Source of the DNA: Succinatimonas hippei
Lineage (GTDB): Bacteria > Pseudomonadota > Gammaproteobacteria > Enterobacterales > Succinivibrionaceae
Assembly (NCBI GenBank): GCA_004557545.1
Contig: SFGV01000044.1
Span: forward strand, 1-15,916
Direction of reading: 5' to 3'
DNA: 15,916 bases
Positions 1-7,700 of the stretch are shown one piece after another. How positions within the stretch are numbered: position 1 is the stretch's first letter; each line of letters begins with the position of its first letter. The translations under genes were made by a program, and so were the position numbers. The notes under the pieces were generated by a model that saw only the letters and a program-made list of their open reading frames with translations, ran no database searches and had not been told where the DNA came from.

Positions 1-38
1 TTTTAAAGAACTTTTCTTAGCGCTTCGCTCGGTTACGC
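1..38 (-). promoter_or_regulatory. rRNA-type leader with boxA and a boxB-like hairpin
   Basis: Read on the minus strand, bases 12 to 1 are AGTTCTTTAAAA. This matches 9 of 12 positions of the E. coli rrn boxA (TGCTCTTTAACA), the NusB/NusE site for antitermination. Just upstream in transcription order is a small hairpin, AGCG/CGCT with a 3-nt loop (19-29), in the place boxB takes in rrn leaders (boxB, then boxA). Together with the strong promoter at 90-63 this suggests that a ribosomal RNA operon begins just beyond the left edge. The 16S gene itself is not in the window, so this rests on the leader alone; a tRNA operon is the main alternative. Confidence 0.6.
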
Positions 39-62
39 TCTGTCTTGCGACAACGGAAATGC

Positions 63-90
63 ATTATAGAGATTTAATTCTCTGTGTCAA
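63..90 (-). promoter_or_regulatory. Near-consensus sigma70 promoter with UP-like upstream tract (probable rrn promoter)
   Basis: On the minus strand there is a perfect -35 TTGACA (90-85), a 16-nt spacer and a perfect -10 TATAAT (68-63). The expected start is near 56. Upstream of the -35 box, at about 91-120, lie A and T tracts (a run of T followed by a run of A) resembling an alpha-CTD-binding UP element. Perfect hexamers, a UP-like tract and a boxA within 60 nt downstream are typical of stable-RNA promoters. The promoter points out of the window and does not serve any gene inside it. Confidence 0.8.
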
Positions 91-240
91 AGGTTTTTTA
101 AAAAAAATCTTTGATTTTATGCAATCACCTGATCTATCAGTTATTTCTTAGATAGTTTCTTATCGCGAGTGCATTTTTCAGTTTACTATGTTTTTACAAT
201 TTTTCCATAGAAATTTTATAAGTCGTTATTTTTACAAAAA
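91..240. other. AT-rich spacer between the acetyltransferase gene and the rrn-type promoter
   Basis: This stretch of about 150 nt is strongly AT-rich and has no plausible coding frame. The 9-mer tttttacaa occurs twice (191-199 and 229-237). I see no GC stem followed by a T run after the acetyltransferase stop codon, so termination of that transcript is not explained by an intrinsic terminator. The AT-rich block may hold Fis or UP-element contacts for the downstream promoter, but I cannot assign individual sites. Confidence 0.4.
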
Positions 241-732
241 TTATAGTGTCATTGTGTAAATATCAACCGAAAGATACTTCCCAAATTTCTTCGCAATTTC
301 TGGAATACTGCCCCTGAAAGTAAAACCAAGGCGCTTGTGTAAACCTACGCTGGCTGCATTTCCGCTGGTGATAACTGAAATAACAAGATGCGTTTTCCCG
401 TCCCCTCTTACCATTGACAGGAGGTTATCTATCAGTTTCTTTGCTATACCCCGGCCCCTGAAATTTACTGCTACATAAACTGACAGCTCAACTGTGGTCG
501 TAAACGCGTCCTTGGTTCCATATGGGGATAATGAAGCATACCCACAAACCTGACCATTCTCCTCACATACCAGTAATGGATGATTGCCCTGGTTATGCGC
601 ATGTAGCCAGCAAAGCCTGTCTTCTATGGTCTTCTCTTCACAATCAAACGTTGCGGTACCATGTGTTATTTCATAGTTGTATATGGCTGTCAGCTCTTTT
701 ATATCAGCTTCACAGGCTTTTCTTATTTGCAT
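241..732 (-). CDS. GNAT N-acetyltransferase, phosphinothricin / methionine-sulfone (MddA/MnaT-like) type
   Basis: This 163-residue protein is a single GNAT domain, the usual length for the PAT/MddA/MnaT group, which transfers acetyl from acetyl-CoA to the alpha-amino group of small amino-acid analogues such as phosphinothricin, methionine sulfoximine and methionine sulfone. Visible signatures are the N-terminal IRKACEADI and AIYNYEI segments with TATFD (26-30), the strand SVYV (84-87), the acetyl-CoA loop FRGRGIAKKL (91-100, RGxGxA), NAAS (125-128), LHKRLGF (131-137) and the family ending KFGKYLSVDIY (149-159). The ATG at 732 is preceded by AGGGG at good spacing. The gene follows metI after 62 nt containing a hairpin, which is where metQ is usually found. 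Detoxifying a methionine analogue brought in by MetNI would fit the context but is inference; substrate choice cannot be read from sequence. Confidence 0.85.
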   Translation of the reverse strand: MQIRKACEADIKELTAIYNYEITHGTATFDCEEKTIEDRLCWLHAHNQGNHPLLVCEENGQVCGYASLSPYGTKDAFTTTVELSVYVAVNFRGRGIAKKLIDNLLSMVRGDGKTHLVISVITSGNAASVGLHKRLGFTFRGSIPEIAKKFGKYLSVDIYTMTL

Positions 733-750
733 TCACATCCCCTATAAAGC

Positions 751-775
751 GCAAGAGCGGAATATCCGCTCTTGC
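751..775. terminator. Perfect 11-bp hairpin between metI and the acetyltransferase gene
   Basis: GCAAGAGCGGA and its exact complement are separated by a 3-nt loop. On the plus strand the stem is followed by ttttacgttttt, a good intrinsic-terminator tail. On the minus strand, the direction of metI transcription, the following bases are GCGCTTTATAG, a poor U tract, with the A-rich flank upstream. The hairpin may therefore act as a partial terminator or a 3'-end stabiliser for metNI and as a full stop for antisense transcription entering from the left. Confidence 0.6.
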
Positions 776-794
776 TTTTACGTTTTTGTGGCTA

Positions 795-1487
795 TCAGTG
801 TGATAGTTTGCGGATAAAGAAATTTCCGCCTGACTGGATAACTCCAACCATAACAAGGATCACCAATACCGTCACATACGTGACATCTGTCTGTCCTCTC
901 TGATGACCATAACGTATGGCAAAATCACCAAGTCCGCCTCCGCCTATGGCGCCAGCCATTGCCGTAAGCCCGATGAGGCTTATGGCGGTGATCTGTGTAA
1001 CCCTGATGATCGCCGGAATGCTCTCTCTTAAGTAAACTCTGAAAATAATTCCTATTGATGACGATCCCATGGACTTGGCCGCCTCAATTAAAGAGGGGTC
1101 AATTCCTGACAGCGCGCTTTCAATCTGCCTCGAGAAAAACGGCACAATCCCAACTACCAGAGGAGTTAAAGCTCCGGTTGTACCAATGGCTGTACCGGTT
1201 ATAAAACGCGATAACGGGATCAGAGCAGCAAGCAGGATCACAAACGGGATCGAGCGGAAAATATTAACAACAGAACTCAAGACCGAGTACAGCTTGGGAC
1301 TCTCCAGGATTGCCCCCCGCCCGGTTACGGTCAGCACTACCCCTAAAGCCACACCAAGCACAAAAGCGATACTTCCTGAATAGGCAAGCATGACCAGAGT
1401 CTGCACCGTAGATTCCCACAGTTCATCAGGTTTTTCCATTACATGCGGGATAACCTTGTTTAAAAAATCCAGAACCGCCTCAGCCAT
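795..1487 (-). CDS. metI: Methionine ABC transporter permease MetI
   Basis: This 230-residue inner-membrane protein is the permease half of the MetNI importer for D/L-methionine and derivatives; it works as a homodimer with two MetN ATPases. Hydrophobic segments are at roughly 31-55, 68-92, 105-118, 160-184 and 204-220. The cytoplasmic coupling helix carries the EAA motif (EAAKSMGSSSIGIIF, 135-149) that contacts MetN, and the glycine-rich GAIGGGGLGDFAIRYG segment (179-194) is typical of MetI. The ATG at 1487 overlaps the metN stop by 8 nt and has GGAGG about 9 nt upstream inside metN, so translation is probably coupled. Length agrees with the family (about 217-230). No metQ follows. Confidence 0.95.
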   Translation of the reverse strand: MAEAVLDFLNKVIPHVMEKPDELWESTVQTLVMLAYSGSIAFVLGVALGVVLTVTGRGAILESPKLYSVLSSVVNIFRSIPFVILLAALIPLSRFITGTAIGTTGALTPLVVGIVPFFSRQIESALSGIDPSLIEAAKSMGSSSIGIIFRVYLRESIPAIIRVTQITAISLIGLTAMAGAIGGGGLGDFAIRYGHQRGQTDVTYVTVLVILVMVGVIQSGGNFFIRKLSH

Positions 1488-2514
1488 TTGCCAGCACCTC
1501 CACCTTTACATTCTTATGCCTGATATAATCAAGCGCCGCGTCAATGTTCTGCGGCTGACCTGAGAGGATCCCTACGGTCCCTCCTATCGGAGCTCCTTCT
1601 AACAGATCAACATCGGCAAAAAGAATATTCATGGTTATCATAAACTTGTTCGAGACTGCCGAAATAAGAGGCTCTGACACACCTGGGCCTGTGTAAGTCA
1701 GGCGCACGAATTTCTCCCCCGGGTGCAAGCGCAAGACCTGCGGCATTTTCGCCATCTGCTCGGCTTTGGATAACGAGGTCGCAGCGCTGATAAATCTGCG
1801 GGTTACCTCATTGACAGGATTTGAGAAGACTTTAAATACATCCCCTTCTTCCACTACCCTTCCATGCTCCATCACGGCAACCTTGGAGCAAATGTCCTTT
1901 ACAACATTAAGCTGGTGCGTGATGACCACGATGGTAAGCCCAAGCTCAGAGTTGAGTTTCTTTAAAAGAGTCAGGATCTCACCGGTAGTCGTAGGATCAA
2001 GTGCTGATGTCGCTTCATCGCATAAAAGCACTTTCGGCTCGTTCGCGAGCGCTCTGGCTATGGCAACGCGCTGCTTCTGACCGCCGGATAACTCACTTGG
2101 ATAATTATCCGCTCTGTCAGACAGCTCAACGAGCTTTAACAGCTCGCGCGCCCTGGCGATCTGCTTTGTCTTAGGGATCCCGCGCCAGCGCAATGGGTAA
2201 AGCACGTTTTCAAGGGCGTTGCGTGATGGCATCAGACTGAAATGCTGGAAGATCATCCCGATCCCCGAACGCAATTCTCTCAACCTGCGGTCAGGATACG
2301 AGGTTATATCCTCTCCATCGATCTCAACTCTGCCGCCTTTATCAGGCCTCTCAAGTAAATTTATGCATCTGACAAGCGTTGATTTTCCGGCTCCTGAGAA
2401 TCCGATCACACCGTAAATCTCGCCGTCACGTATCTCAAGCGACACATCATCAACAGCCTTGATAACGTCCTGGCCGCGATGATAGGTCTTGCTTATATGT
2501 GAAAGTTTTATCAT
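1480..2514 (-). CDS. metN: Methionine ABC transporter ATP-binding protein MetN
   Basis: This 344-residue ATPase powers methionine import with MetI; E. coli MetN has 343 residues. In order it shows Walker A GFSGAGKST (38-46), the Q-loop Q90, the signature LSGGQKQR (142-149), Walker B VLLCDE (162-167) and the switch histidine H200. A C-terminal NIL domain from about 265 to the end is the site where methionine binds and inhibits transport in E. coli. I chose the ATG at 2514 (MIKLSHISKTYHRG) because it begins where the family does and has AGGGG about 7 nt upstream. An in-frame extension to 2556 adds 14 residues with no support. metN begins 124 nt after recD, so it may have its own promoter. I see no clear MetJ operator repeat (AGACGTCT-like) in that gap. 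Confidence 0.96.
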   Translation of the reverse strand: MIKLSHISKTYHRGQDVIKAVDDVSLEIRDGEIYGVIGFSGAGKSTLVRCINLLERPDKGGRVEIDGEDITSYPDRRLRELRSGIGMIFQHFSLMPSRNALENVLYPLRWRGIPKTKQIARARELLKLVELSDRADNYPSELSGGQKQRVAIARALANEPKVLLCDEATSALDPTTTGEILTLLKKLNSELGLTIVVITHQLNVVKDICSKVAVMEHGRVVEEGDVFKVFSNPVNEVTRRFISAATSLSKAEQMAKMPQVLRLHPGEKFVRLTYTGPGVSEPLISAVSNKFMITMNILFADVDLLEGAPIGGTVGILSGQPQNIDAALDYIRHKNVKVEVLANG

Positions 2515-2585
2515 CTGTTTCCCCTGTGCAACGATTTCTTCGCAGCATCCTCGCAAAGCTTTTTAATAAGCCCGGCTTTATATGA

Positions 2586-2618
2586 CGGGTATTGTATTAT
2601 GCCCGATTTATTATGAAA
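2586..2618 (-). promoter_or_regulatory. Candidate metN promoter overlapping an inverted repeat
   Basis: In the 124-nt gap between recD and metN the minus strand has TACAAT (2596-2591) as a possible -10 and a weak TTTCAT (2618-2613) 16 nt upstream. The -10 lies within a dyad, CGGG at 2586-2589 and CCCG at 2602-2605, whose inner bases extend the pairing with one mismatch. This could be an operator or only a short hairpin after recD. The -35 match is poor, so the call is tentative. Confidence 0.3.
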
Positions 2619-2638
2619 CTCCGGATCAAATGCGCCAC

Positions 2639-4720
2639 TTATTTTTGTGCGTACCCGCTAAGTTTGTCATGACAGCTGATCCTCTCGGCAAGAGCACTGT
2701 CCCTTATAGTCGAACGAACGCAACTCTCATTGAGGATCTCTTGATCCGCGTAAACGGTTATGTGTTTTTTGGCCCTGGTAACCCCTGTATACACAAGCTC
2801 CCTCGTAAGCACCGGATTATCTTTGGGACATAAACATAAAGCGATGTTTTCATACTCCGACCCCTGGGATTTATGCACTGTAAGCGCGAAGCCGTCATCA
2901 CTGTCACTCAGGAACACCGGGTTCACGCTACGCGCGCCATCCTCTCCTCCCGGAAACCAGACTCTGATTTCATGACTGGCGTTTTTCGCGCAAAAACCCA
3001 CATCACCGTTGGCAAGTCCAACTGACTGATTGTTTCTGGTAACTATGACTATCCTGCCCGGAAACCACTCATTATACGGAAGACCATAAGTCTTTCTGAG
3101 CGCTTTTATGATCCGGCGATTGATATCGTCTGTACCGTAGGCGCCGCGGCGGTTTGAGCACAGCACTCGAAATTTATCCATCCTCTCAAGCGCCTCTTTC
3201 GCGCTCTTGGCGTCAACGACAAAATGCAACTCGTTAAGGTAGGAGAAAAAAGATCCATATCCTGAAAGCTCATCCTTGTCTTTGCCGCTTAAAGCTATCT
3301 GAAGCAGATTCTGGATGGCATTCTCTTCTTTTTCATCTACGAATCTACATTCGTGTCCGCCTTGTCTAAAACACTCTGAAAGCTCCTTATCCATGAGCGA
3401 AGCGTCTGTTATATCTCTATTATTAATCGTTGCGGCAAGTCTTCCGATACCGCTGTCAGACCTGAACCTGTGACTCTCACGCAAAAGCGCCACATGTGGC
3501 GCGGGAACGGCTTTGCTGTCAAGAACACCATCATTTATCCCAGCGATATTCTCAAGCTGACGCAAAAGCTCCTTCGGTGCGCCTGACCCGGCGCTTAGAT
3601 CCGCGAGCACCGCTCCGGCCTCCACCGAGCACAGCTGATCTCTGTCTCCCAGCAGGACCACCGAGCATCTGGATGGTAGCGCCGCGCATAGCTTGGCAAA
3701 AAGCGGCATATCTACCATTGAAACCTCATCAACCACCAGAAGGTCACACGCAAGAGGATTATCCCTGTTATTTCTGCAGGACTCTGAATGAGGTCTCACT
3801 CCGATTAAACTGTGGACCGTTACGGCTCTTTGCGGGATCAGGGATATAAGATCCCGCCCTTGAGCGAATTTGTTTTCAAAATCAAAAAATTCCTGTTTGG
3901 TGTATCCGTCAGATTTAAGAGTGTTTACTATGGACTCGCTCAGCCTTGCCGCAGCTTTGCCGGTTGGAGCCGCCAGCATAACTCTGGCTGGAACAGCCGG
4001 GTCCATAAGCGCCAGCTTTGCCAGCAGAATCTTTGTAACAGTTGTTGTCTTGCCCGTGCCGGGTCCTCCGGATATGACGGTAAAAGGAGACAAAAGCGAT
4101 AAAGCCGCCGCGCATTTCTGATAATCAGTTTTAGAGTTCCTGCCAAAAAGCGCGTCCAGGATATCTTTTGCCTGCACCGGGATTTGCCCAGCTGCTGGTC
4201 TTGATCTCACATACCGGGTGATAGCCTGTTCATAATTGAAATAACGCCTGAAATACAGACGTCCGAGATCCCAGACCAGAGGGGTTCTGTCATCAGGCCC
4301 TCCGGTTACCGGTGTAGCGCCTATTTGTGACAGGCTGTCTCCTCGTACAAAATTACAAAGTTCTTTCCCGAACAGTTTATCGAGAAGATTCATCAGAGCC
4401 GAAGCTTTAAAATCCGAAGCTTTAATATTTCGGTCAAAATGACCTCCCAGGCATTGATAAAACGATGCCGTTCCCCGACCGCAGGGCTGGTCATCCTCTG
4501 GCAATTGCCCAAGCAACAGCCTGACCGCGTCATCTCTCACCTCTTTCGTGCTCAGGTTTAAACACACTCCGCCATCCTGAAGCTTTAAACAAAGCAGCAT
4601 CACACATAAAAGTAGCGCCGGATCTGATGTCCCCTGCTTTGCTATCTCAGTGCAGAGGGCTGCGCCGATTAAGGGAAGTCCCTGATCGCGCAACGGTGAG
4701 GCATTAGCTTTAATCTCCAT
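2639..4720 (-). CDS. recD: RecBCD enzyme subunit RecD (5'-3' superfamily 1B helicase)
   Basis: This 693-residue subunit is the 5'-to-3' helicase motor of RecBCD, which unwinds and degrades broken DNA ends and loads RecA after Chi. SF1B helicase motifs are complete: Walker A GGPGTGKT (218-225), Walker B VVDE (329-332), motif III LLGDRDQL (356-363), motif IV LRESHRF (413-419), motif V ALTVHKSQGSEY (612-623) and motif VI VYTGVTRAKKHI (643-654). An N-terminal domain of about 200 residues corresponds to the RecC-contacting part. It is about 85 residues longer than E. coli RecD (608). Extra length appears to lie between motifs III and V, for example the acidic stretch around 455-490. The ATG at 4720 lies 5 nt after the recB stop, with GGGAG in the recB tail as ribosome binding site, consistent with coupled translation. 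Confidence 0.96.
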   Translation of the reverse strand: MEIKANASPLRDQGLPLIGAALCTEIAKQGTSDPALLLCVMLLCLKLQDGGVCLNLSTKEVRDDAVRLLLGQLPEDDQPCGRGTASFYQCLGGHFDRNIKASDFKASALMNLLDKLFGKELCNFVRGDSLSQIGATPVTGGPDDRTPLVWDLGRLYFRRYFNYEQAITRYVRSRPAAGQIPVQAKDILDALFGRNSKTDYQKCAAALSLLSPFTVISGGPGTGKTTTVTKILLAKLALMDPAVPARVMLAAPTGKAAARLSESIVNTLKSDGYTKQEFFDFENKFAQGRDLISLIPQRAVTVHSLIGVRPHSESCRNNRDNPLACDLLVVDEVSMVDMPLFAKLCAALPSRCSVVLLGDRDQLCSVEAGAVLADLSAGSGAPKELLRQLENIAGINDGVLDSKAVPAPHVALLRESHRFRSDSGIGRLAATINNRDITDASLMDKELSECFRQGGHECRFVDEKEENAIQNLLQIALSGKDKDELSGYGSFFSYLNELHFVVDAKSAKEALERMDKFRVLCSNRRGAYGTDDINRRIIKALRKTYGLPYNEWFPGRIVIVTRNNQSVGLANGDVGFCAKNASHEIRVWFPGGEDGARSVNPVFLSDSDDGFALTVHKSQGSEYENIALCLCPKDNPVLTRELVYTGVTRAKKHITVYADQEILNESCVRSTIRDSALAERISCHDKLSGYAQK

Positions 4721-4725
4721 TTTCT

Positions 4726-7700
4726 TTATCTCCCTCTGAACATTTCATCCAGCTCATTAACGATTTCCTCGTCAGGCTTGGTCATAAAGATCCCGCTTCC
4801 GCCTGCTGCAGGTTCTTCATAAAGACCTCTCAGATACAAATATAAGACACCGCCAAAATTTCTTTCATAACTGTATGAATCTCCAAGTCTTTCTTTTAAA
4901 AATCTGTGCAGAGCCAGAGTGTAGAAAAGATATTGCACATCGTAGCGGTTATGCGGATCGAACACGCTCTTACGCACTGCATCCTTGTTGTAACATTCAG
5001 GAGAATCTCCGAGATGAGTTGATTTGTAGTCCGCGACATAATAAAGATCATGCGCGGCGTCAGTTCCCGGCACTCTCATAACCAGATCAAGCGATCCTGT
5101 CACATAGCCATGCAGAGTTTTTTCATCAAGAACAAGCGGCGGCTCAGGCTCATGACCAAGAACTTTTTTAGCGCTCTTAATGCACAGGGCGTTTAATCTT
5201 TGTGCACTGATATTTCCATCAGCAGGGATCAGATATTCCATTTCCGGGATCCAGTCACCTGCCCTGAGATCACAAAGTCTGAATGATTTATCCCCTCCGA
5301 TCGGGAGTCTGGCTCTGGTGATATCGGTAAACCACTTTTCAAGCGGATCGGGGCTGTCAGGATACGAAGCTTCTTCTGGCAGTGAATTCTGTTTCCACTG
5401 TTCAAGCAGGCCTCTTGTCTGCGCTATTGCCGCGTGATGGACTTTGAATTTGTTCATCTCTTCGCTGTCAGCTATCCTGTCAAACGGACATACCTGCAGG
5501 GCCTCATGCAAAAAGGTTCCCGCTTTGGTACCGCGTGGAAAATTAAAACGGTCGGGAGTTGCACGCTCCGTCCTTACTTTCCTCGCTTCCTGATCAGCTG
5601 CAACATCATTCTGCTCAAACTCACGATCATGAAGCCCGCGGGTTACCGCGGTATACGAGCTTACAGAAAAATCCTGTTTGATAGCGCCCTTCTGTATATC
5701 TGAAACTATAAGCTCAGACTGTTTTTCTTCAGGTTTGGCTCTTGCTCTCTTAAATGCCTCAGAATCTGCTTTGGCCTCTTCACCTGAGGTTTTCCTGAAG
5801 GAGTATCTTCCGCCTGTTTTTTCAGCATTCTGTCGCAATTGATCAAAGCATTGCTCGCCTAAGCTCTTAACGGAGTCTTTGGCAGCGGATTTTTTGGATT
5901 TGACAGGACCACAGGACGCCTTGTCCCATCTTGTAAGTTCAAGCGCAAGCGCGCTTATCTTGCGGGGATTGAAGTTTTCGTTTGTTATATAAATATAATT
6001 CGCGGTCTCAGCGCGGGTCAGAGCTACATAGAGCTTTCTGCACTCTTCCTCAAGGCTGTCCTCAAATTCCCGGTTAACAGATTCCGGGCTTCCATCGAGA
6101 TCCAGCCGGTAGCACCCTTTCCCATCTCTGAAATCATAGTATCTGATTGGAGCGCCTTCACTGTTTTCGTTCTTACGTGGTACCCAGACAAAAGGAAGGA
6201 ATACTATCGGAAATTCCAGACCCTTTGACATATGTATGGTGTAGATCTTCACCTGCTTATTTTCAGATTCAAGGCGCTTCCTTACGGCGTCAGCGCTGTT
6301 ACCTTCATTGTGAGACTGATTTCTAAGCCACTTGAGCTGGGCCATGGTTCCCGGGATCTGATTTGTATGCTCCTGCACCAGCTCGGCTATCTGAAAGCAA
6401 TCGGTAAGAAAGCGCTCTCCCCCGTCTGTCTTCTCTATCCTGCCTATAGTTTTATGTTTGTAGCACCATGTGCGAAACGCGCTTAAAAAGCCAAATCGCT
6501 CCCAGAGCTCCTTTGCTTCGCGCAACGATGTGCTTTCAGACTCAAGCGCTTTTTCATCAGAGCAAAAACTTACAAAGCCTGAGCTGTCAAGACCGCAAAG
6601 GCGCGTTCCCATAAGTCTGATAACCCTTCCCGGCGCCTGATAGCTCTGCATGGCTTCCATGAAATCAATTAGACACTGGGCAGCTTCTGTTGGACGACCC
6701 CTCTGATAAGTGCCTTTTAACTCCACATCAAACATTACGCTACTACGATCGGAAAAATAGACGCTTCCTATACCAAGATCGCTTAGGCATTTGGAAATTA
6801 ACGCGCTCTGAGTGCCGCTATTTACCAGTACCGCGATGTCCGATGGCTCTACAGGGCGTGTCACTTGCTTTTTCTCGTCAAAAAGCTTACCCCGGGCAAG
6901 ACATTTAGCGATGTCTCTTGCCGCTACGATGGCCGCCGCGGAGGCGCTGGTGCTGTTCCCCTTGCATTCATCATTTACAAATACAACCCTGCATCCGCTG
7001 CGCGGGTTTTCTTCATTATCAAGACAAAGAACTCTTTTTCCTTTGTTTGCGCCAACCTTTTCATACGTTATGGCGCTGCTATCCTGTGCGCTCTTGTCGC
7101 AAAATGGCTTCACCACCGCGTCGTTCGGAATACCAAATCCCCTGAAGATATCGTTGACGCTTTCAACAACATCTTCATTGGAACGGTAATTTACAGGGAG
7201 CTTCAGGACATTGCTTTCGGCAATCTCATCATTTCCACCATCAAAAAGATCCCTTATGTCCTTGCCAGCCTGGTTATAAGAGTGGATGTCGGCGTTTCTA
7301 AATGAGTAAATAGACTGTTTTGGATCACCTATGAACAGACAGCATGCCCCGTCTTTCTTCGCCTCTGTCGTCAGGTAGATTTTCTTGAATATCGAATACT
7401 GCATAGGATCGGTATCCTGAGACTCATCTATCATGACGACCGGATACTGCCTGCGAAGTGTTGACGCGAGCCTTGAGCCAGCAGCGTCCTTTTTTCGATA
7501 AAGGGCCTTGTCAAGCTCTCGAATAAGACCGTTGAATGAAAGCACATGATCGCGTCTGCAGATTTCAGAGCAACGATCAAGTGCCATCAGCGCTATCAGG
7601 GTTATCTCGGTCTCCTTGAGACTTACAAGTTTCTTTTCATATCTTCCGAACGTTCCGCTGATTTCAATAAAAATATCTTCAAGCTCTTGTACTTCCGCGG

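Noticed and set aside
522..803. Open plus-strand frame of 93 codons over the acetyltransferase gene
   Set aside because: It lies antisense to a gene with clear GNAT motifs, has no ribosome binding site and its translation shows no family pattern. Similar plus-strand frames across metNI, recBCD and ure are likewise shadows.
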